Assembly (NCBI GenBank): GCA_030841105.1
Contig: JAVEDE010000060.1
Coordinates: 20,700 to 84,699 of the forward strand
Origin: Pyrinomonadaceae bacterium
Lineage (GTDB): Bacteria > Acidobacteriota > Blastocatellia > Pyrinomonadales > Pyrinomonadaceae
Direction: 5' to 3'
Length of the DNA stretch: 64,000 bases
This document shows positions 1 to 7,344 of the stretch, piece by piece. The number at the start of each line of letters is the position of its first letter. Positions within the stretch are counted from its first letter, which is position 1. The position numbers and the translations under genes are program-made. The notes beneath the pieces were generated by a model. That model was not told the DNA's origin. It was given only the letters and a program-made list of their open reading frames with translations, and searched no databases.

Positions 1-2
1 CC

Positions 3-755
3 GCGCTGGCCGAGTCGGGCTTCGAGCCGCTCGCGCGCACCTGCCAGTTCATGTTAACGGAAGAGGCGCATCACCTCTTCGTCGGCGAGACGGGCGTCGG
101 CCGCGTGGTCAAACGCACCGCGCAGTTGATGAAAGAGAATCCGAACGAGGACGTGCGAGAACTCGGCGCGATCCCGCTCGACATCCTGCAACGCTACATC
201 AACTTCTGGTTCTCCTACTCGCTCGATCTCTTCGGCGGCGAGATCAGTTCCAACTCCGCAGACTTCTTCGCCGCCGGACTCAAAGGCCGCTACAAGGAGC
301 AGGACAACTACGCGGAGCACACCGCCGCGAACGAAAACTTCATGCTCACGGTCGTCGAAGACGGACGACTCGCACAACGCGAAGTGCCGCTGCGGAACGC
401 GCTCAACGAAGTGCTGCGCGGCGAGTACGTCAAGGACTGCGAACGCGCGCTCGCACGCTGGAACAAGTTTCTGCGCGACGATGGCGTCGCCGCCGAACTC
501 TACCTGCCGAGCACGCGCTTTCACCGCCACGTCGGCGAGTTCGCCGGGCACGCGTTCGACGTGCGGGGCGAACTTATCAACGCGGATGAATTTGAACGCC
601 GCCGCGCCGAGTGGCTGCCCTCGATGGCCGACCGCGAGTTCGTCCGCAGCCTGATGCACCCCGTCACCGAACCCGGCAAGATCGCCAACTGGATCGCCCC
701 GCCCGCCGCAGGCATTAAGGGCAAGCCGTTCGAGTTCGAGTACGTGAGACTCTAA
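3..755 (+). CDS. boxB: Benzoyl-CoA 2,3-epoxidase subunit B, 3' part
   Basis: Reading frame open from the left edge; the start lies outside the window, leaving roughly the C-terminal half (about 250 residues) of a protein usually near 470. BoxB is the di-iron oxygenase that, with the BoxA reductase, epoxidises benzoyl-CoA in aerobic CoA-dependent benzoate degradation. The visible piece carries the metal-ligand-type segment LTEEAHHLFVGETGVG, followed by the conserved IPLDILQRYINFWFSYSLDLFGGE block and the family C-terminus ending FEFEYVRL. The ATG at 51 is internal. It sits upstream of a TetR gene and several crotonase-fold genes, which fits a ring-CoA catabolic cluster. Family assignment is confident; substrate specificity is inferred from the family. 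Confidence 0.93.
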   Translation, partial: ALAESGFEPLARTCQFMLTEEAHHLFVGETGVGRVVKRTAQLMKENPNEDVRELGAIPLDILQRYINFWFSYSLDLFGGEISSNSADFFAAGLKGRYKEQDNYAEHTAANENFMLTVVEDGRLAQREVPLRNALNEVLRGEYVKDCERALARWNKFLRDDGVAAELYLPSTRFHRHVGEFAGHAFDVRGELINADEFERRRAEWLPSMADREFVRSLMHPVTEPGKIANWIAPPAAGIKGKPFEFEYVRL

Positions 756-851
756 AGCAAACGATGAACGCGGAAGGGTGAACGATGAAGTAAGAGCAAG
801 TGCTTTTCTCTTCCGTTCATCATTCCACGTTCATCGCTCATCGTTTCATTT
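756..851. repeat. Heptamer-type intergenic palindrome (GATGAAC family)
   Basis: The gap between boxB and the TetR gene is filled by two complementary arms. The left arm has repeated GATGAAC/GGTGAAC units and the right arm has GTTCATC-type units, so transcript would fold into a long imperfect hairpin. The right arm runs to within a few bases of the ATG at 852. Same architecture as the GTGACAA elements further right, with a different heptamer. Confidence 0.7.
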
Positions 852-1544
852 ATGGCTGCCAACCTTTCGACAGACTTCTCGCGCTACGATCAGAAGTTGG
901 AGTTCATCCTCCGCACGTCGGCGCGCATCTTCGCCGAGAAGGGTTACCATCCGACCTCGATGCGCGACATCGCGCGCGCGACCGAAGTGAGCCTCGCCGG
1001 GCTGTACTACTACTGCAAGTCGAAAGAAGAACTGCTCTTTCTGATTCAGGACAACTGTTTCGGCCGCGTCCACGAACGCCTGCACGAACGCCTGCGCGAG
1101 ACGACTGATCCGGTCGCGAAGTTGCGGCTTGTGATCGAGAACCACCTGTCGTTCTTCGCCGCCAACATGGCCGAGATGAAGGTGCTCTCGCACGAGGCCG
1201 AATCGCTCGCGGGCGAGATGCGCGCGCACGTCACGGGGCGCAAGCAGCAGTACACGCGCCTCGTCCGCCGCATCCTCTCCGAGGTGCAGCAACAGCAGGC
1301 GCAGCACGGCCACGCGCACAAGGTTGATCTGACGGTCGCCACCTACGCCCTCTTCGGCATGATGAACTGGATTTACAACTGGTACGACCCGCGCGGCAAA
1401 CTCTCCGTGGGCGACCTCGTGGACAACCTCGCGCGCCTCTTCCTCTCCGGCTTCCTTGCCGGAAACACCGGCGGCGAACTACAGTTCACCCCGAAGACCG
1501 CCGACACGGAACGCCTCAGCGTCTGGCGCGCGCCGCAAACATAA
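852..1544 (+). CDS. TetR/AcrR family transcriptional regulator
   Basis: A 230-residue one-component repressor of the TetR type. Residues about 14-60 form the DNA-binding domain: helix 1 in LEFILRTSARIFAEKGY, then the HTH signature TSMRDIARATEVSLAGLYYYCKSKEEL. The remaining helices would form the ligand-binding and dimerisation domain. Its position between boxB and the acyl-CoA enzymes suggests that it senses an aromatic acyl-CoA or fatty acyl-CoA; this is inference from context. The start ATG is immediately preceded by the repeat arm (TTTCATTT) and has no clear Shine-Dalgarno. Family call is firm, ligand unknown. Confidence 0.9.
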   Translation: MAANLSTDFSRYDQKLEFILRTSARIFAEKGYHPTSMRDIARATEVSLAGLYYYCKSKEELLFLIQDNCFGRVHERLHERLRETTDPVAKLRLVIENHLSFFAANMAEMKVLSHEAESLAGEMRAHVTGRKQQYTRLVRRILSEVQQQQAQHGHAHKVDLTVATYALFGMMNWIYNWYDPRGKLSVGDLVDNLARLFLSGFLAGNTGGELQFTPKTADTERLSVWRAPQT

Positions 1545-1563
1545 AGTTAAGAAGGAGCGAGCG

Positions 1564-1755
1564 ATGACACGCACACTAACCGCAACCATTCGGCGCGAGG
1601 ATGATGGTTTCGTCGCGCTCTGTCCTGAGTTAGACGTTGCCAGCCAGGGTGATTCGATTGAAGGGGCGCGAGCCAATTTGAAAGAAGCGGTCGAGTTATT
1701 TCTTGAGAGCGCACACCCCGATGAGATCGCCGGACGACTCGACAGCGAAATTTGA
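1564..1755 (+). CDS. HicB-like antitoxin-family small protein
   Basis: A 63-residue protein with the HicB/UPF0150 partial-RNase H-like fold pattern: LTATIRREDDGFVALCPELDVASQGDS-type beta strands, then EGARANLKEAVELFLESA as the amphipathic helix. The start is set by a good ribosome site (AGAAGGAGCG) just before ATG. No HicA toxin (a dsRBD-like 60-80 aa protein) is visible on either side, so this is an orphan HicB-like protein. It may be a stand-alone regulator and need not belong to a working toxin-antitoxin pair. It has no C-terminal DNA-binding extension. Confidence 0.8.
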   Translation: MTRTLTATIRREDDGFVALCPELDVASQGDSIEGARANLKEAVELFLESAHPDEIAGRLDSEI

Positions 1756-1789
1756 GTCAAAGTAATTTACTAAACGGAGCGTAATTAAA

Positions 1790-2626
1790 ATGGCGGAAGC
1801 GGAAGCGAAGGTTCAGGAGACGGAGGGCGGGGGCGGCAAGCTCGTGCGGTACGCGGCGGAGGGCGGCGTCGCCGTGTTGACCTTAAACGATCCCCCGGCG
1901 AACACGTATAGCTACGAGATGATGCAGGAACTCGACCGCGCCGTTCTCGCGGCACGCATGGACGAGTCGGTTCACGTCATCGTCATCACGGGGAGCGGCG
2001 AGAAGTTTTTCTGCGCGGGCGCGGACATCGGGATGCTTCAGAGCGTGACGCCGACGTTCAAATATTATTTTTGCCTCCACGCGAACGAAACTCTGTCGCG
2101 TCTGGAGCAGACGCCGAAACTCGTCATCGCGGCCATCAACGGCCACTGCGTTGGCGGCGGCCTCGAAGTGGCGATGGCGGCCGACCTGCGCATCGCGCGC
2201 AAGGGCGCGGGCAAGATGGGCTTGCCCGAAGTCTCGCTCGGAGTGCTGCCGGGCACGGGCGGCACGCAGCGGCTCGTGCGCATCGTCGGCAAGTCGCGCG
2301 CGATTGAGTTGATGACGACGGGCGAGCTTTTCGCTTTCGAGCGCGGCCTCGAACTCGGCCTCTTGAACCACGTCTACGAGGCGGAGACGGGCGCGGCGTT
2401 CATGGAGCAGGTGCTCGGTTACGCGCGACAGTTCACCACTCCCCACAAGGCGGCGCACGCCGTCGGGCGCATCAAGCGCGCCGTGCAGACCGGCGCGGAG
2501 ATTCCCTTCGAGTCCGCGCTCGCGCTCGAACGCGAACTCCAACAACAACTCTTCCAGTCCGAAGACGCGCGCGAAGGTCTCGACGCCTACGTCGGCAAAC
2601 GCAAGCCTGAGTTTAAAGGGCGGTGA
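1790..2626 (+). CDS. Enoyl-CoA hydratase (crotonase family)
   Basis: A 278-residue crotonase-fold enzyme with a hydratase-type active site. It has the oxyanion-hole region FFCAGADIGML (about 74-83) and the GGGLEVAMAADL motif with Glu126. A second Glu147 lies in GLPEVSLGVLPGTGGTQRL. Both catalytic glutamates of enoyl-CoA hydratases are therefore kept, so it likely hydrates a 2-enoyl-CoA. The N-terminus has an extra Glu/Ala/Gly-rich 20 residues. It is followed by a GTGACAA palindrome that includes its TGA stop. In context it may act on the ring-derived enoyl-CoA intermediates of the benzoyl-CoA or anthraniloyl-CoA pathway, or in general beta-oxidation. Confidence 0.9.
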   Translation: MAEAEAKVQETEGGGGKLVRYAAEGGVAVLTLNDPPANTYSYEMMQELDRAVLAARMDESVHVIVITGSGEKFFCAGADIGMLQSVTPTFKYYFCLHANETLSRLEQTPKLVIAAINGHCVGGGLEVAMAADLRIARKGAGKMGLPEVSLGVLPGTGGTQRLVRIVGKSRAIELMTTGELFAFERGLELGLLNHVYEAETGAAFMEQVLGYARQFTTPHKAAHAVGRIKRAVQTGAEIPFESALALERELQQQLFQSEDAREGLDAYVGKRKPEFKGR

Positions 2627-2724
2627 CAAGTGACGGGTGACAAGAGACAAGTTGAAACCAAGACTTGTCTCTTTAACTTATCTCTTTAACTTGTTACTTG
2701 TCACCCGTCACTTGTCACTGATTT
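2624..2724. repeat. GTGACAA heptamer palindrome
   Basis: Left arm of GTGACAA/GTGACGG units starting at the TGA stop of the upstream gene, a spacer with GACAAGTTGAAAC and its complement, and a right arm of TTGTCAC/CCGTCAC units that ends ATTTT just before the next ATG (2726). One of about nine elements of this sub-family in the window. Confidence 0.85.
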
Positions 2725-2725
2725 T

Positions 2726-3511
2726 ATGGAGCAATTCATCAAAGTCCACGCGCGCGAACGCATCCTGACGATCACTTTGGATCGCGCCGAGAAGTTGAAC
2801 GCCTTCGCGGGACACATGCGGCGCGATCTGGGCGAGACGTTGGAGCGCGCGGGCAGCGACGACGACGTGCGCGTCATCGTCATCACGGGCGCGGGGCGCG
2901 CGTTCTGCGCGGGCGGCGACGTGGCGGCGATGGGCGAGATGATGGCGCGCGAGGACGCAGACGAGTTCGCGCGGATGCTCGGCGCGGGGCGGCGCGTGGT
3001 GACGACGATTCGCGAGATGGTCAAACCCGTCCTCGCTTCGATCAACGGCGTCGCGTCGGGCGCGGGCTTCAACCTCGCGCTCGCGTGCGACCTGCGCATC
3101 GCGGCACAGTCGGCGAAGTTCAGCCAGTCGTTCGTCAAGCTGGGGTTGCACCCGGACTGGGGCGGGACTTACTTCCTGCCGCGCATCGTGCCGCCGAACA
3201 TCGCCTGCGAGATGTTCTTTCTCGGCGACGCGATTGACTCGACGCGCGCGCTCGCGCTCGGCCTCGTCAACCGCGTCGTGCCTGACGACGAACTCGCGGC
3301 CGAGACTTGGCGGCTCGCCGAACGCCTGCGCGACGCGCCGCCCGAATCCGTCGCCGCCGCCAAGCACGCCGTCTACCTGAGCCACCACGCCGAACTCGAA
3401 GAGATGTTGCAGTACGAGACCGAAGCGCAACTCCGCTGCTTCCAAACCTCGGACGCGCGCGAGCGCGTGCGCGCCTTCGTGGAAAAACGCGACCCGCGCA
3501 CCGTCAAGTAG
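2726..3511 (+). CDS. Enoyl-CoA hydratase/isomerase family protein, PaaG-like active site
   Basis: A 261-residue crotonase-fold protein. The oxyanion-hole segment FCAGGDVAAMG is intact, but the two hydratase glutamates are absent: SGAGFNLALACDLR has Asn116 where Glu is usual, and the second position falls in SQSFVKLGL. Instead Asp144 sits in LHPDWGGTYFLPR, the arrangement seen in PaaG-type isomerases, which rearrange double bonds or epoxides of ring-CoA compounds. I infer isomerase, not hydratase, activity. It starts directly after a GTGACAA repeat arm with no visible Shine-Dalgarno, and its 3' side opens into a GTTTCAA repeat. Confidence 0.88.
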   Translation: MEQFIKVHARERILTITLDRAEKLNAFAGHMRRDLGETLERAGSDDDVRVIVITGAGRAFCAGGDVAAMGEMMAREDADEFARMLGAGRRVVTTIREMVKPVLASINGVASGAGFNLALACDLRIAAQSAKFSQSFVKLGLHPDWGGTYFLPRIVPPNIACEMFFLGDAIDSTRALALGLVNRVVPDDELAAETWRLAERLRDAPPESVAAAKHAVYLSHHAELEEMLQYETEAQLRCFQTSDARERVRAFVEKRDPRTVK

Positions 3512-3645
3512 GTTTCAAGTTGAAGGTTTCAGGTTTCAAGTTAAATACCGGAGAGCCTTTCAAATTTGACACTCGAAATTTGAAACTTGAAAGCTGAGAC
3601 CTTCAGTCCTGAAACCTGAAACTTGGAACTTGAAACCTGAAACTT
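3512..3645. repeat. GTTTCAA heptamer palindrome
   Basis: Several GTTTCAA/GTTTCAG/GTTGAAG units on the left and complementary TTGAAAC/CTGAAAC units on the right, ending AACTT immediately before ATG 3646. A second copy of this sub-family lies at 42183-42270. Confidence 0.85.
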
Positions 3646-4434
3646 ATGTCCCTGCGGCTTAAAGATAAAATCGCGCTGATCACGGGCGGCGGTCGCGGCA
3701 TCGGCCGCGCCGTCGCGTTCGCGTTCGCGCGCGAGGGCGCGTCGGTGGCGGTCGTCGCGCGCACGGCGGGAGAGGTCGAGCGCGTGGCCGCCGAAGTAAG
3801 GGAAGAGTGCGGCGTGCAAACGATGCACGCGACGTGCGATGTGTCGGACGCAGGCGAAGTGGCGCGCGCCTTCGCGCTCGCGGCGGAAGCGTTCGGGCGC
3901 GGCACGGACATCCTCGTCAACAACGCCGGGATAGCCGAGAGCGCGCCCGTCACCAAAACCGACGACGCGCACTGGCGGCGACACCTCGCCGTCAACCTCG
4001 ACGGCACTTTCTACTGCACGCGCGCCGCGCTGCCCTCGATGATCGAGCGCGGATGGGGGCGCATCATCAACGTCGCCTCCATCGCGGGCAAAACAGGCGC
4101 GCCCTATATCGCGGCCTACGCCGCCTCGAAGCACGGCGTCCTCGGTCTTACGCGCTCGGTCGCGCTCGAAGTGGCTGCGAAGGGCGTGACGGTCAACGCC
4201 ATCTGCCCCGGCTACGTGGACACGGACATGACGACGAACGCCGTCGAACAGATCGAAGCGAAGACCGGACGCACGGCCGAAGACGCGCTCGACGCTATCA
4301 AGCGCATGAGTCCGCAAAACCGGCTCGTCACGCCGGAGGAGGTGGCCGCGCTCGCGCTCCTCTTGGCCTCCGAAGACGGGCGCGGCATCACCGGGCAGGC
4401 CATCAACGTTGACGGCGGCAGCGTCTTATTTTAG
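3646..4434 (+). CDS. Short-chain dehydrogenase/reductase (3-hydroxyacyl-CoA dehydrogenase or FabG type)
   Basis: A 262-residue classical SDR. It has the nucleotide-binding TGGGRGIG at 13-20, NNAG at 92-95, and the catalytic triad Ser145 (NVASIAG), Tyr158 and Lys162 (YAASK). The substrate-loop sequence ICPGYVDTDMT and the C-terminal TGQAINVDGG are typical of FabG-like and 3-hydroxyacyl-CoA dehydrogenase SDRs. Sitting between two crotonases and next to RidA and an acyl-CoA dehydrogenase, it plausibly performs the 3-hydroxyacyl-CoA oxidation step of the local pathway. FabG-like activity on acyl-ACP cannot be excluded. Confidence 0.9.
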   Translation: MSLRLKDKIALITGGGRGIGRAVAFAFAREGASVAVVARTAGEVERVAAEVREECGVQTMHATCDVSDAGEVARAFALAAEAFGRGTDILVNNAGIAESAPVTKTDDAHWRRHLAVNLDGTFYCTRAALPSMIERGWGRIINVASIAGKTGAPYIAAYAASKHGVLGLTRSVALEVAAKGVTVNAICPGYVDTDMTTNAVEQIEAKTGRTAEDALDAIKRMSPQNRLVTPEEVAALALLLASEDGRGITGQAINVDGGSVLF

Positions 4435-4447
4435 TTAAACGGACTCG

Positions 4448-4523
4448 ACCACGAAGCACGAAGACGCGAGAGAAATTTCAACGCTGAACTTGACCAGCCT
4501 GTGTGCCTTCGTGTCTGTGTGGT
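4448..4523. repeat. CACGAAG heptamer palindrome
   Basis: Left arm ACCACGAAGCACGAAGAC and a complementary right arm CTTCGTGTCTGTGTGGT separated by about 40 bases. Same design as the other intergenic palindromes, third heptamer variety, positioned between the SDR stop and the RidA start. Confidence 0.65.
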
Positions 4524-4535
4524 AAATACCTGCTG

Positions 4536-4937
4536 ATGGATTTCAAGATCATCAACCCCGCGACGCTCGGACGCCCGCGCGGCTACGCGAACGGCGTGCT
4601 CGCCCCCGCTGGCGGCGCGTTGCTGTTCATCGCCGGGCAGATCGCCTGGGACGAAGGGCAACGGATCGTCGGCGCGGATTTCGTTGCGCAGTTCGAGCGC
4701 GCGCTCCTGAACGTTCTCGCGGTGGTGCGCGAGGCGGGCGGCACGCCCGAACAGATCGCGCGCCTCTGCGTCTACGTCACCGACAAAGAGGAGTACCGCG
4801 CGCGCCAGAGCGAGATCGGCGCGTGCTGGCGCAGGCACATGGGGCGGCACTTCCCCGCCATGGCGCTCGTCGAAGTCAAAGCCCTCCTCGAAGACGACGC
4901 GAAAGTGGAAATCGAAGGCATCGCGGTCATACAATAG
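4536..4937 (+). CDS. RidA/YjgF/UK114 family protein
   Basis: A 133-residue RidA-like protein: GYANGVLAPAGGALLFIAGQIAWD at the N-terminus, then FERALLNVLAVVREAGG, LCVYVTDKEEYR and the terminal AMALVEVKALLEDDAKVEIEGIA. RidA enzymes hydrolyse enamine/imine intermediates to ketones and ammonia. In an anthraniloyl-CoA cluster this could help deaminate the 2-amino-5-oxocyclohexene-carboxyl-CoA formed after ring reduction; that is inference. I chose ATG 4536 (MDFKIINP) over the in-frame GTG at 4503, since the latter would translate the repeat arm into an unrelated leader. The TAG stop is followed at once by a GTGACGA palindrome. Confidence 0.88.
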   Translation: MDFKIINPATLGRPRGYANGVLAPAGGALLFIAGQIAWDEGQRIVGADFVAQFERALLNVLAVVREAGGTPEQIARLCVYVTDKEEYRARQSEIGACWRRHMGRHFPAMALVEVKALLEDDAKVEIEGIAVIQ

Positions 4938-5049
4938 TGACGAGTGACAAGTGACGAGTGACGAGTTATAAAGACTTGTTCCAGCTCGTCACTTATCACT
5001 CGTCACTTGTCAGTCACTTGTCACTCGTCACTCGTCACTTGTCACTGCT
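4935..5049. repeat. GTGACGA/GTGACAA heptamer palindrome
   Basis: Repeated GTGACGA and GTGACAA units from the RidA stop, then a long right arm of TTGTCAC/TCGTCAC units. It ends CTGCTTTT directly before ATG 5053. Confidence 0.85.
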
Positions 5050-5052
5050 TTT

Positions 5053-5862
5053 ATGCTTTCTCCGAAAAGTTTTCTCTATGAAGTGCGCGGCGGCGTGGCG
5101 TGGATCACGCTGAACCGCCCGGAGCGTCTGAACGCGCTGACGTTTGAAGTCTACCGCGAGTTGACCGACGCGTTCGCCGCGTTGCAAGACGAGACTGAGG
5201 TGCGCGCCGTCGTCATCACGGGCGCGGGGCGCGCGTTCTGCTCGGGCGGCGACGTGCGCGACATCATCGCCGATCTACAGTCGCTCGACATTCAAGGCCA
5301 ACTGGAGTTCACGCGGCTCACCTGCGAACTCATCCGCCGGATGCGACAGTTGCGCAAGCCAGTCATCGCGAGTTTGAACGGCGCGGCGGCGGGCGCGGGC
5401 GCGGTCATCGCGCTCGCCTGCGACCTGCGCATCGCGGCGGAGGAGGCGCGCATCGCGTTCCTCTTCGTGCGCGTCGGGCTGTCGGGCGCGGACATGGGCG
5501 CGGCCTTCCTGCTGCCACGCTACGTGGGCTTGGCGAAGGCGACGGAGTTGCTCTGCACGGGCGACTTCATCAACGCGCGCGAGGCCGAACGCATCGGCCT
5601 TTACAACCGCGTCGTCGCCGCTGCCGAACTCGAAGCCGAGACGCGCGCCCTCGCCGAGCGACTCGCGCGCGGCCCCTCGTTCGCGCTCGGCATGACCAAA
5701 GAGATGCTCAACCGCGAGATGCACGTTGACCTCGACACCGCGCTCGAATGGGAGGCACAGGCGCAATCCGTCTGCATGCAACACCCCGACTTCCGCGAAG
5801 CCCACGAAGCCTTCAACGAGAAGCGCGAGCCAATTTTTAAAGGAGTGACAAGTGACGAGTGA
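5053..5862 (+). CDS. Enoyl-CoA hydratase family protein
   Basis: A 269-residue crotonase-fold protein, third of the cluster. The oxyanion-hole stretch FCSGGDVRDII is conserved. GAGAVIALACDLR lacks the first catalytic Glu. The second region reads FVRVGLSGADMGAAFLLPR, a sub-family pattern where Asp takes a role near the active site. The C-terminus FREAHEAFNEKREPIFKG is typical of the family; the last residues (VTSDE) come from the GTGACGA repeat that supplies the stop. Possible roles are hydratase, isomerase or ring-opening hydrolase in the aromatic-CoA route; the sequence does not decide. Confidence 0.88.
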   Translation: MLSPKSFLYEVRGGVAWITLNRPERLNALTFEVYRELTDAFAALQDETEVRAVVITGAGRAFCSGGDVRDIIADLQSLDIQGQLEFTRLTCELIRRMRQLRKPVIASLNGAAAGAGAVIALACDLRIAAEEARIAFLFVRVGLSGADMGAAFLLPRYVGLAKATELLCTGDFINAREAERIGLYNRVVAAAELEAETRALAERLARGPSFALGMTKEMLNREMHVDLDTALEWEAQAQSVCMQHPDFREAHEAFNEKREPIFKGVTSDE

Positions 5863-5990
5863 CGAGTGACGAGTGACAAGTTAAAACCAGAACTTGCCTG
5901 TCCAACTAATCACTAGTCACCTGTCATCGAAATCATTTGCCGACGGGCTTTTGCCTTAACTCGTCACTTGTCACTTATCACTCGTCACTG
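5847..5990. repeat. GTGACAA heptamer palindrome
   Basis: Left arm overlaps the 3' end of the preceding gene and encodes its last residues. A TTGTCAC/TCGTCAC right arm ends CTGCTTT before ATG 5995. The spacer contains an extra ACTAGTCAC-type unit. Confidence 0.85.
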
Positions 5991-5994
5991 CTTT

Positions 5995-7194
5995 ATGGAT
6001 CGCTTTATCGAAGAGACGCCGTTTTTCACCGCCGAGCATTTGCGGCTCGCGGCCAGTGTCGCAAGTTTCGTGTGGCGCGAGATCGAGCCGCGCGCCGACG
6101 CCGACGAGGACGAGACGGATCAGGCAAAATCCGACGAACAATTTCGCGAGTTGGTCGTGCTGCTGGCGCAGGCCGAACTGCTGCGCTACGCCGTGGCGCG
6201 GCCGGACGCCGCCGGGTTCGACGTGCGCGCGCTCTGCCTGATCCGCGAGGAGTTGTCCTACTCGTCGCCGCTCGCCGACCTCGCCTTCGTGATGCAGGGC
6301 TTGGGCACGCACGCGATCAGCCTCGCCGCGCCCGAACACGTGCGCGACTTCTGGCTGGCGCGCGCCGCCGGGGGGCGCGCCGTCGCCGCCTTCGCGCTGA
6401 CCGAACCGGACGTCGGCTCGGACGTCTCGGCCATCCAGACCACCGCGCGCCGCGACGGCGACGGCTACCTGCTCGACGGCCGCAAGCGTTTCATCTCCAA
6501 CGCCGGGATCGCAGACTTCTACACGGTCTTCGCGCGCACGGGCACGCGCGCCGACGGTCGCGCGGAGATTTCCGCCTTCGTCGTCGGCGCGCGCATGCAG
6601 GGCTTCTCTGTGCGCGAACGCACGCGTCTCATCGCGCCGCACCCCGTCGGCGAGATCGAGTTCGAGAACTTGCGCGTGCCCGCAGAGGATCGCGTCGGGG
6701 CGGAGGGCGACGGCTTCGGCCTCGCGATGCGGACGCTCGGCACGTTTCGCGCGTCGGTCGGCGCGGCGGCCTGCGGCATGGCGCGGCGCGCGCTCGACGA
6801 GGCCGTCGCCTACGCGCAGCGGCGCAAGCAGTTCGGCCAGCCGCTCGCCGCGCACCAGTTGATTCAAGAGAAACTCGCAGACATGTCCGTGGAACTCGAC
6901 GCCGCGCGCCTGCTCGTCTACCGCGCCGCCTATCTCCGCGACACCTACGGCCAGGAAGACTCTTACGCCCCCACGCTCGCGCGCGCCGCGAGCACCGCCA
7001 AGCTCTACGCTACCGAAGCCGCGCAGCGCATCATTGATCAGGCGCTCCAAATTCACGGCGGCGCGGGTCTCGTCCACGGCCACATCGTCGAACGCCTCTA
7101 TCGCGACATCCGCGCCCTACGCATCTACGAAGGCACGTCCGAGATTCAAAAGCTGGTCATCGCGCGCGAGCTATTGAAGGACAGTGACGAGTGA
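5995..7194 (+). CDS. Acyl-CoA dehydrogenase
   Basis: A 399-residue flavoprotein of the acyl-CoA dehydrogenase family, the normal length. Visible marks are the N-terminal helical domain, the FAD/substrate motif ALTEPDVGSDVSAI, and the ISNAGIADFYTVFART beta-domain segment. Further on are RRKQFGQPLAAHQLIQEKLADM and the C-terminal signature IYEGTSEIQKLVIARELL, where the Glu of YEGT aligns with the usual catalytic base. ATG 5995 is chosen; an in-frame GTG upstream would add repeat-encoded MSLITRHCF. The last residues, KDSDE, are also repeat-encoded. In the neighbourhood it probably oxidises a ring-derived or open-chain acyl-CoA. Confidence 0.92.
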   Translation: MDRFIEETPFFTAEHLRLAASVASFVWREIEPRADADEDETDQAKSDEQFRELVVLLAQAELLRYAVARPDAAGFDVRALCLIREELSYSSPLADLAFVMQGLGTHAISLAAPEHVRDFWLARAAGGRAVAAFALTEPDVGSDVSAIQTTARRDGDGYLLDGRKRFISNAGIADFYTVFARTGTRADGRAEISAFVVGARMQGFSVRERTRLIAPHPVGEIEFENLRVPAEDRVGAEGDGFGLAMRTLGTFRASVGAAACGMARRALDEAVAYAQRRKQFGQPLAAHQLIQEKLADMSVELDAARLLVYRAAYLRDTYGQEDSYAPTLARAASTAKLYATEAAQRIIDQALQIHGGAGLVHGHIVERLYRDIRALRIYEGTSEIQKLVIARELLKDSDE

Positions 7195-7328
7195 CAAGTG
7201 ACGAGTAATGAGAGAAGAAAGTAAATCGTGTCTCGTCAATCGAGAATAGAGAAAACCTGTTCCTTCTATTGACGATTCACGATTTACTTTCTTCTCTTGT
7301 CACTCGTCACTCGTCACTCGTCACTTTT
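7183..7328. repeat. GTGACAA heptamer palindrome
   Basis: Left arm supplies the stop of the acyl-CoA dehydrogenase. The spacer holds a second inverted pair (GTAAATCGTG...CACGATTTAC). The right arm has TCGTCAC units. It lies 16 bases before ATG 7345. Confidence 0.85.
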
Positions 7329-7344
7329 GTCAAAGTTGAAGAAT

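Noticed and set aside
1564..1755. HicAB toxin-antitoxin locus
   Set aside because: Only the HicB-like part is present; no HicA-like frame lies on either side.
5971..7083. Long minus-strand open frame opposite the acyl-CoA dehydrogenase
   Set aside because: Mirror frame caused by GC-rich codons; no family resemblance, and the plus-strand gene has all dehydrogenase motifs. The same applies to 28287-29636, 47835-49088 and 51582-52964.
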